Positions 46,746 through 58,705 of a stretch of 64,000 nt of DNA are shown here, piece by piece. Source of the DNA: Paramecium octaurelia (taxonomy: Eukaryota > Ciliophora > Oligohymenophorea > Peniculida > Parameciidae); the NCBI GenBank assembly GCA_905182995.1, contig CAJJDP010000026.1, positions 581,804-645,803 of the forward strand, in the 5' to 3' direction. How positions within the stretch are numbered: position 1 is the first letter of the stretch; every line of letters starts with the position of its first letter. The translations under genes were made by a program, and so were the position numbers. The notes below the pieces were generated by a model. It was given only the letters and a program-made list of their open reading frames with translations. It searched no databases and was not told the origin of the DNA.

Positions 46746-47332
46746 ATGCTCAAAATTTTCAGATAGGCAAATTTATTTAAGCCTTAGTTCATGAGAAGAT
46801 ATGATCAGGCCAATTCTCCTCTGCATATAGCCATTGGGGACACCTCTGAGTTGAGAACAAAGCTATTCCCAGAGAAGAGGAGAATCCCAGGGAGAAAAGG
46901 CAAAATAATCTTAGCATTTGGTGTTTTATTCTAAGTGTGGGGCATAATGCATATAGTGGAAGTGAGAAGACAATTCAAGTATAGTTGAATGGTTAAATAA
47001 ATTAGACGCAAAGAATTAGAGTTGAAAAAGATGCAGAGGAAATCATTGCCATTTTACTAAGCAATGCAAGATATCAGATATCTGGCTGCAGAAGACAAGA
47101 GGAATATATTGATAGAGGAATTGTTTGCTGAACACGGATCCGATTACATCAAGTAGATCACTGACATCTATCACCAGAAGGATGTGTGGTATGATAAATG
47201 AATTAAGAACATAGGGTTCCATTCAAGAAGAGAGCTGCTCATCAATACACCAGAGCAACCAAGGATCCCTACCCTTATTTCGATATTCCAGGATCACGCT
47301 TCTTGCACGGCTACGACGTATACAACATTTGA
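46746..47332 (+). CDS. Probable mitochondrial single-span membrane protein
   Basis: 177 aa with introns 46979-47005 (27) and 47189-47214 (26). The start MLKIFRQANLFKPQFMRRYD is basic, amphipathic and lacks acids before Asp, a typical mitochondrial presequence, which is why 46746 is preferred over the in-frame ATG at 46791. One membrane helix follows (KIILAFGVLFQVWGIMHIV), then a charged helix and a C-terminal YPYFDIPGSRFLHGYDVYNI. No family was recognised. Ciliate respiratory complexes contain many lineage-specific small single-span subunits, and this fits that picture, but that is inference. Confidence 0.65.
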
Positions 47333-47363
47333 TTTAAATCATAAATATTAAATAAATAAAAGA

Positions 47364-48415
47364 ATGTTAAGAATAATCATTGCGTCATTGTTCCTCTCCT
47401 CAGTGATCTCTGCCACTACTAAACCCACCATAGGCATCTTAACGAACCCCTCTGATTTGAAAGATTACGACAAATCCCTCTACTCTTATTTTCCTTCTAG
47501 TTATGTGAAATGGATCGAGTAAGCTGGAGCCAGAGTGATTCCAATTCATTGGGATAGTTCTTATGATGAGATTACCTCCACATTAAATTAGATTAATGGA
47601 GTTCTATTCACTGGGGGAGATGTGGACCTCTATTTAAATAATACTCAACCGGGTTTCACTTTTAATAAATTTACTGACACAGCATCCTTTATATTTCAAA
47701 AGGTAATTCAATTTAACAAGGCTGGCAAATTCTATCCTCTACTTGGAATATGCTAAGGTTTTCAATTGATCAATTACATTGCCTCATCCTACTATGAAGT
47801 ACTGACCAGAATGACTGATGATTTGGGTAAGTAAAGGTTGCTAGAGATCAATTCAGAAGAAGATTCATTTGTCTTGAAATCCATCGACTCCGTCACCTTG
47901 GAATATCTGAAGAATGTTGGTAATCCTACTTTTTCGATTTAATAGATGGACCATACTATTCTCATAATTGGGGAGTTGTGTAACAAACCTATGAAAAAGC
48001 TTACTCTTTGGGAGCATTCTTCAAAATCATAGCATATAGCAGAGACGGCGCGAATTTGAAATACATAGCCATTTGTGAAGGCAGAGAAGTCCCCATCTAT
48101 GGATATCAGTTCCATCCAGAGAAGCATCAATTTGAATGGATAACCAAAGCTACCCACGATGTCTAACACATCACATATTCGTAACAATTGGCTATGGATT
48201 TCGTTGCAATGGCTAGAAAGAATGACAACGCTGTCTCCGATGAGGAATTAGCCAAACTGATCATTTACAACTATAAGCAGATAAATAGAATGGAAATACC
48301 AAATACTAGCTTTTCTTAGGTCTATTTATTCGATAGAAATCGAAATGAAACCAAATCTGACCAACAATAACTAGGCATATATTAGAATATCAAATTCTTC
48401 ATAAAACGTCATTGA
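47364..48415 (+). CDS. GGH: Gamma-glutamyl hydrolase (folate polyglutamate)
   Basis: 341 aa with one 26-nt intron (47920-47945). A signal peptide opens it (IIIASLFLSSVISA), consistent with a lysosomal or secreted enzyme. Class-I glutamine-amidotransferase-like fold: PTIGILTNP, YVKWIEQAGARVIPI, GVLFTGGDVDLY, nucleophile elbow LLGICQGFQ with the catalytic Cys at about residue 131, FHPEKHQFEW with the catalytic His at about 242. The splice restores VDGPYYSHNWGV. The enzyme trims gamma-linked glutamates from folates. Identification is solid. Confidence 0.95.
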
Positions 48416-48461
48416 ATGTTTGGTTTTCTGTATGTAACAAAAATATTAATAAAATAATTAT

Positions 48462-50598
48462 ATGCTACCCTCTGTAACGCCTATAAAAGAATTTCAATCA
48501 TAGCCCTTAGTTAGAAAAATCATGAAATCCCAATTAGAAAGCACAATCAAATCCAATAAGTCTTCATCTGATATCATTAATAAATAATGCAAATCCTCCT
48601 ATCAACATTATCGAAAATAGAACAATCAATAAGAAGAAATCTAAGTGCAAAAACTCTTTTTCAGGAATCGCGAAAGCTCCTCCAGAGATACTCCTCCCTC
48701 ATTTCTAATTACAAAGCATTTCGAAAGTAGATAAGAAATGAAGCCGCTAACAATTGAAGAAACCAAGTACTAAGAAAAGATTGAGTTTCACGGCAAACGA
48801 TTGAAGTTAAATCAGGATTCTATTGAAAACAACCTCATGAAAAGTTTCTAACGCTTTCGATTACAAGAAAATGTCTGTCAGAGATCCATTGTGACTTCAC
48901 AAAGAGCCAAACGGTCGTCCATTACGATGGAACAGATACCAACCAGAGATCGCTTTTTTACAAAATCAGCAGGGTAGTTGTTATCTCTATTTTAAGAATG
49001 CGACAAATTGTAATTGTTAATCAGTTATATCTCAACACAAGTTCGTTGCAATATATTTTCATGTATGTCCCTGATCATTCAATTAAAGACAAGTCCGTTT
49101 TCGAGGAATTCACTTCAGTTGTCAAGAATAGGTTTTTATCAATTTTATGAATAGACTCAAAATTAATTCCAAAAAAATATACTTCTATTTGAAAGACGGG
49201 ACTCCTGTTTACTCTCATCTAGATATTCCCCCCAAATAAAGTGTTCTAATTTACTCAACCTCTACCGTCTACAAGTAGATATTTAATCCATAATTGCTCT
49301 ATCTCGAAAATTGCTGTTCCCTTTACAATTGCGAAGAAAGCACAAAGAAAAATGAGCCAGATTATACTCAATAGATCGATAGCATCATTCATACATTAGT
49401 GCATTAAAATTACCAATCAATCGATGACGAATATCAAGTGGATAAGGTCCCAGAAGAAATTGAAATCAATCAATAATTTATGAACTCAAAAGAACTCAAG
49501 CACTCTTATAAAGAAATCAAAAGAAATAAAAACTTTAAACCAATCATCAACAAAATGTTCTAACCTTGCAATGCTGTCAAACAGAAGAATTACATCCAAT
49601 AATATATGAATGATGAATACATAATCAAAAATCCCAAAATAGAGAAATTGGAGAAAATAGAGGGATGGTACGAATAACAATTGAAAAAGATTAAGTTCAA
49701 ACCAGAGGAGGAGAACTCAAATGAGGATTTGATGGCTGTTCATATTGACAGTGTCTCAAGTCAATAGACTATTGAAAAGTATTTAATTTGATTTACATCA
49801 ATTAGTTAAATAACTTAAGCGGCCTAGTTGTTGGAACCCCTCTTGAAGAAATTCTTGAATCAAAATAGTGGCTACTCACAAGAAGATGGACCTGAAGTCA
49901 ACTTTAACAACGATGAGGAAGAGGAAAAACCTTTATCCATTAACCATATCGAATAGAATATTAGGGAATTAATCACCAACAAAGGAAGTCTCCACAAATT
50001 ATTAAAAATCAACAAGGAACTCTTTATCTAGGGGATCCCAAAGATACTGTCTGAAACAAACTTCTCCAGATATGAACTACACAACACTTATATACTTTAT
50101 TGCGCCTTACAATAAATTACTTCTCAACGATATAGATACTATAATGTAGATGATGGAGTGGATTATAACACTTATAGAATGGGGATTTATTAGATATTTA
50201 TGCAGAGTGAATATTTGGCCTAGGAAATCTTCAATAAGATCGATTTTAATTATAGTGGTTTTTTGAATTGGAATGAATTCCTGAAATTGATGGTAAGTAT
50301 TAGAGCAAAAACTTTGGTTTAAAAATTAGACCTATTTATTTAAATTTCAGATAAGGATGGCAATGGATAATTATGTTGGGACGAGATTTTTGAATTGTCC
50401 AAAGTTTGTTTATCCAAGTATATCTAAAATAGTGATGATTTCTTGGATATGCTATGCGAATACTACACTAGACTAATCTTTAAAGTTGTAGAGAAAGAAC
50501 CACATGAAGAGATTCCATTTTCAGCCATCAAAGATGCTATCTTGTAATAAAAAGAAGACTCGGATTTACTATGCATGTTTTGTGGAGCTGATATTTGA
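48462..50598 (+). CDS. Doublecortin-like plus EF-hand protein
   Basis: 687 aa with introns 48974-48996 (23), 49132-49154 (23) and 49779-49805 (27). The last intron removes an in-frame TGA and fuses what would otherwise be two genes; the downstream part has no ATG of its own, which supports the fusion. N-terminus: Ser/Gln-rich. Residues ~175-250 look like a doublecortin fold (IFMYVPDHSIKDKSVFEEFT, then KKIYFYLKDGTPVYSHLDI and a strand VLIYSTS). The C-terminal third has EF-hands: DFNYSGFLNWNEF and DKDGNGQLCWDEI. Microtubule binding with calcium regulation is plausible for a ciliary or cortical protein. The DCX call is tentative; the EF-hands are clear. Confidence 0.7.
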
Positions 50599-50817
50599 TT
50601 AATAAATATTTTTTCCTTTAATAGTTTTATTATTATTTAGGCCATATCATAATAATATTATGAATTATCTATTATTTATATTTGATAATTTAAATGAATA
50701 TAATTGCAATTTTTAAATCTAATAACTTGCAGATGAGACAAGTGTTTTCAAAAAATAACTTATTATTTGATTAACTTTCAATTTTATAAATGGCAATTCA
50801 ATGTTAAACAAATAATA

Positions 50818-51126
50818 TCAATCATATATTTCTACATATTATCTGATTGTTCCTGTGGTGAGTTTACTTTAACAAAAATAACAGCCACCAAAAAATGAAA
50901 GTGCCATAAGGATAGACAGAATAATTCTCCATCCATCGCTTAATTATGCTACTGATGTTACAATAGCTAAAATTCCAAAACCAAATGTAGCACCAAAACA
51001 TATCAGTGCTTTTTTTCTGCACTTTCCACAATGAAAATGATGTTATGGCTTTTCTTCACGACAAAGAGTGCAAATCAAAATTTGGTCAGCATTATTATAA
51101 TACTTAGAGCCCTAAGTTTATCCCAT
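50818..51126 (-). CDS. Small zinc-ribbon membrane protein
   Basis: 102 aa, no intron, ATG 51126 to TGA 50820-50818. Near the N-terminus a four-cysteine site CTLC...HHFHCGKC suggests zinc binding. Two hydrophobic helices follow (FGATFGFGILAIVTSV; ILSILMALSFFGGCYF), then a short polar tail. No family was recognised. It resembles the general layout of tiny ER or lysosomal zinc-binding membrane proteins. Confidence 0.6.
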
Positions 51127-51265
51127 CTTTAATTATAATTATTTAATTATATTTATAAATATATAACAAATTATATATAAGAAAAGATTTGCTTAGTATT
51201 TTTCTCTATCTTATCTTACTCCTTATACTATGCTCTCTATTTATCAATGCTACTTTGAATACCTA

Positions 51266-51940
51266 TCAATTAAATTTGAGCTTCTTAATGCTCTGTTGCC
51301 TAAGCGTGTATACATTGTACTCCTTAGAGTAATTGAAATTTGTTTGATAGAACCTGTTTCTCCAATCTGATTTTTCTTTCCTAAACTTATTTTTGTATTT
51401 TATCATTGCTATCTTAAAGGCAGTGCCAGGATCAGAATGTTAAAATTGAGTTTACTATAAAGTAGACTCTAGAGATTTATCAAATTTTGATCAATTAGTT
51501 TCTCTTATAATATTATTTTTTTTAATGTGCTCAAATTCAATAATCTATCATTCATTTATGCCCTCCTTATCCATCTAAAAATATTTTGCTATCTTAATTG
51601 AATTACAATTCCTGAATACTAAATTTCTATTAAATTAAATTAATTACAACTTCAAATTGTAAAGGTCCTCTTTATTCATAATAAGTACACTATTATACTT
51701 TGGTTTCTATGAGGATTCCTCTATTTTACGAATTTTAACATAGTATTACACATAAAACCACTCGTCATAAATTAGTAGGCATAAAACTGTCGACATAATG
51801 CCCAAGACAGTTCTATATTGCATAAAATGCTACTCCAAAATAATTTAAGGGTTCTATTGATCTTCACATCAAGTTTTACTATCTCAAGATTGGGAATGGA
51901 TTTCCGAGAAAAATAATAGAAATCTACAATTAAATAACAA
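51266..51940 (-). pseudogene. Protein-like locus with two in-frame TGA codons
   Basis: Minus strand. An upstream part (NLEIVKLDVKINRTLKLFWS, then LCRQFYAYQFMTSGF) joins through a 23-nt intron to KPKYNSVLIMNKEDLYNLKL and FQMDKEGINE. There a TGA occurs, after which the same frame goes on naturally with QIIEFEHIKKNNIIRETN, a second TGA, then SKFDKSLESTLQQTQFQHSD and WRNRFYQTNFNYSKEYNVY, finishing at TGA 51268-51266. There is no GT near the first TGA for a splice. No start ATG was found. Either a decaying gene, or a short gene ending at the first TGA plus conserved-looking debris. Confidence 0.45.
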
Positions 51941-51988
51941 TTTATATGAAAAAAATTTATAATTTAAAACAATAACATATATTATAAA

Positions 51989-53139
51989 TCAAGCCCACAA
52001 CAGATAATTTGTAAACAGAATCAAGCCTCCCAAATTGAATTCCAATATATAAAATAATACCCACTTATTTATTTTACCATCCTTTTTGTAAAAAAGATCT
52101 GCTAAACACCAATAAAATGGAATTTGAGTGCTAAAGAATCTGGTACTGCAATTTACATGTGCTATAAATGTTGTAATTATGAATAAAATGATTGTTGGTA
52201 ATATTATTGAAATTCCTTAAATATTATTCTTAATTGTACATGATTTAGTCATCCATTTGTATAACCAAAATCCTTAAATCAAAATACCCTGTATTCCCCA
52301 ATATATAAAGAATAGCTTTCTTAACTTGTATGATGAGAGAAAACTCACATCCCAGAAGTTTTTCTAATGATTAATCCTATGTTTACCTATATGTATCCAT
52401 ACGCATATGGAATTATGCCTTTGCACCATTCCATCTCATTTTATTAACAGTAATTCTTATATGGCAAATATAGCATAACTCCAATACTGACGAGGTAGAT
52501 CAGTGCAATAGGAATAGCCTCCAAAACAGTTGAGACAACTTATTTGAATTTCCTATCCTTTATCTAAATTATGGCTTTGACTAGATATGGATATCCTGAA
52601 AAGAGAATGAAAAACATCCCATTAGATCTTAAATGAATTGATAATGCAAACACTATCGAACTTAGATAGGTCTTTTGCTTTATTTGTAAATATATTGCAA
52701 CTAACACTAGAAATGCAAAAAAGGATTCTGTATAGAGTGAATTAAAAAATACTGAAGCAGGAGTAAAGATAAATAACAATGCTGATAATTAAGAGAATTT
52801 GTGATTATTGTTTGAGTAATGCATACTTATCTTGTAAATCAATTCTGTGGAAATCGCATTGCAAATTTTCTATAAAATCAATAGGCAGATTAAAGAGTTT
52901 GAAAACAATTTGCCTAATAACACTATTCCATATCCAAAGGCATGATTTTTAAAGTATCGATAATCATTTTCCATAATTTCCATGTAAAACAAACTATCCC
53001 ATCTAATAGCATGTTTGAAAAAATGACTATCTGTCACTAATTCAGTTGATTTATCGTAATCCTCTATCATTTAATCTATCAAATAGCAGACTGGATGCCA
53101 TAAAATAGAAATCAATAAGGAGATATATATTAATTTCAT
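51989..53139 (-). CDS. PIGV: GPI mannosyltransferase 2 (PIG-V/GPI18)
   Basis: 375 aa with one 23-nt intron (52364-52386). Motifs: RWDSLFYMEIMEND near residue 50 (PIG-V RWDxxH/F region with the conserved Trp-Asp), FTPASVFFNSLYTESFFAF, HLRSNGMFFIL (conserved RSNG), and near the end HVNCSTRFFSTQIPFYW. Many hydrophobic helices make it a multi-pass ER membrane protein. PIG-V adds the second mannose during GPI-anchor synthesis, an abundant pathway in Paramecium because its surface antigens are GPI-anchored. Splicing restores Lys-Asn-Phe-Trp-Asp-Val. Confidence 0.9.
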
Positions 53140-53178
53140 TATAATAAATATTCAATTTGCACGGGGAAGTTATAGGAC

Positions 53179-54168
53179 TCATAAATTAGTTTCTATAAAA
53201 ATAAAGGAGTTTATTACATTTTTTAATAGAAATTATTTCAACAGGGGTATTAGGTTGTGATTTCTGATGACTCTGTAACATATCTGATCTAGTAATTCCG
53301 ATGTTATCTGGTCATAATTTCTATTAATTTATGTTATAGACAACATCTCAATTACTTTAATGCCGTAGTAATCGTTGGCCACTTACAGATACCGACAAAT
53401 CTCTTTCAATTAGTAGGGAGTGTGGAATTGAACTATGGACTTTAATATTATTATGCAAGTTTCTTCATTGTTTAGATTCAGTAATTGTTTACACATTTCA
53501 TCCCAGACCAATATTAGTTATTCTTCTTTGAAATGCTGCCAATTTGATAATTGAAGAATTTCAAAAGCCAACTAACTATATTCTGTATTGAGTAATTGCA
53601 GGATGGAAATGGAGAGATCGGGTGATAGCAATTCCTATTTTAGTCTTATGAGCAAATGTAGACAAGTAAGTGCAGAAATCACATAATTTAGATTGATAGA
53701 TTGCGACCATTTTAAGAGCTCATTGTAAATGGTATCTATTTCCATATCATTTAATGCGGGCATTTAAATTAGAAATAATTCTAGAAATTATAGTGTCATT
53801 GGATCATTGAAAGCTAAAAATTATTGTATACCTGTCTCTTTAACTAATTGCACCAGCATAGGCTGTTAGGCCATTTCCATCTAATGAATTAAAACTATTA
53901 AAATCAAAATAACACATGAAATATACTTAAACACTTAAAACATAATAGCCCACATCCATTTAATATTAGATCGTATCGATAAAATTCTGAATCAATAAAT
54001 GATATAACTGGGATAAGTTGACATTGTGACTCATCATTATAATTTATTGGATTGATTCCTTAAATAAGTCAAATGACTAGATATTACTTAATATTCTAGA
54101 GAATCATAGTGTTGTTGAGTAAGTATTTGTTCTAATTTATCCAATTTGAAAACTAATAGAGAGGACAT
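53179..54168 (-). CDS. Alpha-solenoid protein, perhaps importin-alpha-like
   Basis: About 305 aa with two introns: a 29-nt one after MSSLLVFKLDKLEQIL... and a longer 40 or 46-nt one near 53.9 kb whose exact ends I could not fix. The rest is regular amphipathic helices, ARM/HEAT-like: LNYVISALTCLHLLIRLKQE, LVWDEMCKQLLNLNNEETCI, IILKSIVQFHTPYQLKEICR, then VANDYYGIKVIEMLS. The last resembles the C-terminal ARM repeats of importin alpha, but the basic importin-beta-binding N-terminus is not visible. Stop TGA at 53181-53179. Confidence 0.6.
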
Positions 54169-54274
54169 TCTATTTTGTTGAAACAGTTTATTAAGTACAA
54201 TTTATCGTTGCTTAGCTCGAAATTGCTACCTTTTTAACGCAATCATTAAATTTAAATTTTTTTTATTAATATAA

Positions 54275-56461
54275 TCATAATGTGTCTTGTGTAAAATAAC
54301 TATTATCAGCTATTTTAAAAGGTTAGGCCATTTATCTAAAGAAATCTCGAACTACTGTGATAGCAGTCTCACTAGTAATATTTAAACATCTAGATTAGTC
54401 TAATTATTTATAAATCCATCTGGGCATTTTTTGCAATTTACTTTTCTAAGCAAATCTCTTATCAGCCATAATCATAATTCCATAATCTTGCTTACCTCTT
54501 AGAACTCTACCCAAACATTAGCATGTTTATCTCATTGCATCAAATTCAATAAAATCATTTTTTGTTATTTTAAATTTCTCTTCCAAGAATTTACATCTCT
54601 CTAAAATCAAAGTGTCTTTACTGTTCAAGGCTGGAAATCCAATTACAGCAACACATCTTCCATAATGACCCTCAAAATCTATACCTTCTGCAATCTTACC
54701 TCTTGCAATTGAAAATAAAGCAGCTCCTCTACCAACATCACAACATTTACGATATTATTATAATTTCTATGATGTCTCAGTTACATCCTTCGACTCTATA
54801 AATAATACTTTATTTTTTGAAATTTATTCCAAATACTTATCCTTTTGCCATTGTCTTGCCCATTCCTCCATTCGACTATATGAAGGCATAAATACGATGA
54901 GTCCATCAGGAACATTTTCAGATAATTCCAGCAAAAAATTACCATAGTTCCGAGACACATCTTCATTGTTTCTTAAGGTAAATTCTGATGTCAACTCAGT
55001 TCCATCCTCAGACATACTTACAATGATAGGTTGAATGGAATTACGAGTCAACTCAATATCAATAGATTTAGCAACAACTGGTTTAAAGTCTAAGATTTTG
55101 GGATAAATTTCAATTGGTGACATTGTACCTGATGTGAGAATGACAGATTGAAATTGTGCAAAGATATTTTTCATAGCTAATGAACTATCAAAACAAGCCA
55201 GAGTCATTAATTTTTCATTCAATGTCCCTTCATAGTTATTAGATTGAAATATTACTTTGAACCCTTCCTGATATTATACTAAATACATAACAAATTGCGC
55301 AACAGAACTAAGCGGTCTAAATTTATCAGTTTCTGCAATTTGTAAAGTATTCAACAATAGATTTAATCGTTCTCCACATTATTTGAGAGAATCAATATCT
55401 AAATTTCCTTCCTTCTAAATTTCTTCAGTAAACCCTTTAGTGTTATGCAATATTGCATGTGATGTCTTTAAAGCCTCAGAATTGTCCTTTAGTTTCTTCC
55501 TAAGTGAATTGATAACTCTTTTCATGAAATCAATGAAGTTTCTTGCTTTCCTAATTTGTCCAGGTATAACCATTTGATTCAATTCTCCCTATGGTTTATT
55601 TTCCAAATTTTTGATCAATTTCTTATATTCTTCATTCAACCTATTTTAGATCTCATTAGTTTCACTCTAAATTTGAGTCTCCACAACTTTGAGATTGTTG
55701 ATTGCTTCAGCTAAAATGGGTTTATTCAATCTCACTGTATAGGCTTCAATGCAGACATCATCAATATTGTGAGCCTCATCGAACACAACAATGCTCTCTT
55801 TGATTTAGTCTTTTGACAATTATGAAGAAACTGCAGGATCAATCAAGTAGAGATAGTTATAAACAACAATATTAGCCTTTTTGATCATCTCTCTAGCAGT
55901 AAAATAGGGACATTGAACAGAATAAGCACCGTTCTTACGTAAATCATTTAAGCTGTAAACATCATTAGGGAGATTGGCAATGGTTTCTTTGGCGGATTTT
56001 TCATAATTCTCATAAAAGATGCATGTTTCACTTTATCCCCTTTTCACCCATTCAGCTGTTCGTCTCCTGCATTCAGCATCAACTCTGTCTTTTTAATTGA
56101 CAACATCTGGATTGATACATAGGTTTTTTCTTGAACTCAATCCGACAGCGGTAAAATTATCGTTAAGACCTTCAGCTTTTCTGGCTTTCAAAACCAATCT
56201 GACTTCTTCTAATGTTTTCTCCATTTCTACAACTGTACGAGTGCAATAGATCAACTTTTTAACACTGTTGGGTCTTTATGCCAAATAGGCAATAATCAAT
56301 GCTAGCAATGAGACTGTTTTCCCTGTTCCTGTAGGCATCTCCAAGATTCCATGTCCCTTTTCATCTAGAGTTTATTTGAGGGCCTGCATATACTCTAACT
56401 ATTCTTTATATAGAAATTTGTATGGGAAGATGACTTCGAGATCATCGATTACAAATTTCAT
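54275..56461 (-). CDS. ERCC2: XPD/ERCC2 (RAD3) DNA helicase of TFIIH
   Basis: 728 aa in a single exon. Motif [21 protein letters not shown], motif Ia [12 protein letters not shown], the Fe-S cluster cysteines (around [30 protein letters not shown] and [11 protein letters not shown]), motif [28 protein letters not shown] (motif III), [17 protein letters not shown] (motif V) and [14 protein letters not shown] (motif VI). XPD is a 5'-3' helicase of TFIIH acting in nucleotide excision repair and transcription initiation. Slightly shorter than the ~760 residues of other eukaryotes. The start is immediately followed by Met-Lys-Phe-Val-Ile-Asp-Asp-Leu. Confidence 0.98.
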
Positions 56462-56500
56462 GAAAATTTTATTTATTGATTTTATTTAAAATAATTACAT

Positions 56501-58651
56501 TCAAATTCCTGGAGGGGGTTTTGGAAAGTATGGATTTATCTAATTATTTTCATTCCATTTTAATGGTAATTTAAGTGTACTTTGCTCAAATTAAGGCAAT
56601 TTATGTTGAATCTGATTCAACATTGATTCCAACCTCTGAACACTATTCTTGTCCGTCATTTCTTCATCAGAATCTTATGGTAAAAATATTGGATCTTTGG
56701 TGTCCCAACATTCCTAAGAGGATTGAGTATTCAAAGTCAACTATGTTGGTATAGTGAATTCCACTCTCTAAAATAAATTGAAATTCTTTTGATTTGGAAC
56801 CTTCTTCAACTCCACTACCTTCTCCTGATATTCTGAAATTTAATCATCATCCAAACTTTCTCCTTGACTGAAATGAGAAGAACTTTCATCGACCTGGGAT
56901 TAGATGTTAGTGTAAATGATGTTCTCCTTACTCATAATTTCTTCAGCTATAATCATGTCTTAGATCTCATCTGCTTTGTCAGAAACCACCTCATTCGTCT
57001 CAGATTTGCTTTGCAATTAAATACATTCAGGAGTCTTAAAAATAGATTGAAAATCAATCTATTCCTATGAAAAATTACTATCGATGGTAATTTTTAACTC
57101 CTTCGATTTTACGACATTGTTTCTTAACAAAGTGGCGATGTACAACATATTGAGGATTGAGACTACAATAAAGAAAATGTTAGGCTATTCTGACATAACA
57201 ACTGTTTATTAAGAGATCAGTATCTTTGGATCTTGTTTAATAATTTTCTTTAAGATTTATTCATTAAATTTTTGATTTGACTTATAATTGATGAGAATCT
57301 CAGAATCCTACAGCACATCAGTTTAAATCTTTATTTTGTTGCGTCCAAAAGAGTTCAGTAATTCTTTTGCTTGCTACTTGTGATATTTAGAATCAGAGTA
57401 GAAATTTTATTTACCCATGTAATCCACATGAAGAATGTCTGATCTGGAATTAGTAGCGATATTAGTTGCCATCGTTAGTAAAGATATATTCTGATGCTTT
57501 ATTTATTGATTCTCAACTTAGAGCAATTGAATTTTCTGGCTGAAAGTGCTTCTTACATAGATATCAAATTGCTAGACCTTTGTTGTCATCCCTGGATCCA
57601 ATGTAATTACAGAAGGGTAGTAATTGACTGATCCCTTCTAAACTGAATAAGTCACATCGACTTCTATGATTTCATATTAAGTTCTAAAAGTCAATTTGCT
57701 GTTGGCCAATATTTCATAGTAATTTGTATTGATTATGACTTTCAATTCAGTTCTTGTATAAGGTTACATTTCAAATGAAAATTTACGCTTTGAAGCTGAT
57801 TTGATATCATTACGATTTGCCAATAACACTCTTATTTGATTCTTTTTCCTTTCATTTTATTTATAAGAAACATCAATTTTGACTGGATTCGGATTATAAA
57901 ACGAGAATATTTTTGTGTATTGTTAATAAATGCCTAAATTATTGAATTCAATTGTTGAATGCTATCCTTAGATACTACATTGACCTAATTACTTTGTCTA
58001 GCACATTAGGTGTTTATCATAGACTATCAACTTAACCGGCACTCTTAAAAAATAGGCTATCTCTACTGCCAACCAAATTTCAAATGTCTTTGATCGAATT
58101 TCTGAAAGTGGCTGCTCGTAAATCATGGTGCAAACCTTAGTTTTTTATGTGGTTGAATTGGATGGTAAAACTATCTTTTCAAAATCTACCTTTAAAAGAG
58201 GAGATGAAGTGAATATATTTGTAATCATAAGTTCTTTGTTTATAAGATTCTTAAAATAAACATGTTTGGTAATTCGTACCTATTGATTCACAATGCTAAC
58301 CTGAAAGTTTAGATAATCTATTATACATTCTATGAATGATCAATCAAACCCCCTGTTATATGAATTTCATCGATGTTCAAATATATCGCCAAGTCTGAAT
58401 ACCAAAACGGATTCTGATTCTCTAGACCTTCTATCTCTTGCACTATTGCTTTTACTTTATTCTAGCTCACAGAATCCTACAACACCTAATTGCGAGCCTC
58501 TTTGGCTTAATGATGGTCACTCACACAAAAATGAATCCCTACACTTATGAAGGTGCATTTTCAAACCTTTAATCTGAAAGGAGTCCATGTTTTGCTTACA
58601 GCTCTCAATCTGCCTACTCTCTATCAAATATAATAATAAAAATAGGAACAT
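56501..58651 (-). CDS. TMEM131-like type I membrane protein
   Basis: 703 aa with two very short introns (58330-58349, 20 nt; 58506-58524, 19 nt). The ATG at 58651 opens a signal peptide (MFLFLLLYLIES), which is why it is preferred over the ATG at 58588. The ectodomain has immunoglobulin/ASPM-like beta strands: SVGKFNNLGIYQQYTKIF-like text near 57.95 kb, FSFYNPNPVKIDVSY, and YYPSVITLDPGMTTKV. One membrane helix NIFFIVVSILNMLYIATL lies at about residue 500, and the ~200-residue cytosolic tail is acidic and ends PYFPKPPPGI. This order matches TMEM131, which helps ER export of secreted cargo, but similarity is at pattern level. Confidence 0.6.
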
Positions 58652-58705
58652 TAAATTAATAATATATATAAATTTTATCTTAAACAATTAGTAATCACTT
58701 TCATC

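Noticed and set aside
51266..51940. TGA read as tryptophan throughout the genome
   Set aside because: TGA ends every well-conserved gene here (XPD, DRG1, L10a, PDHA1), and Trp is encoded by TGG in them.
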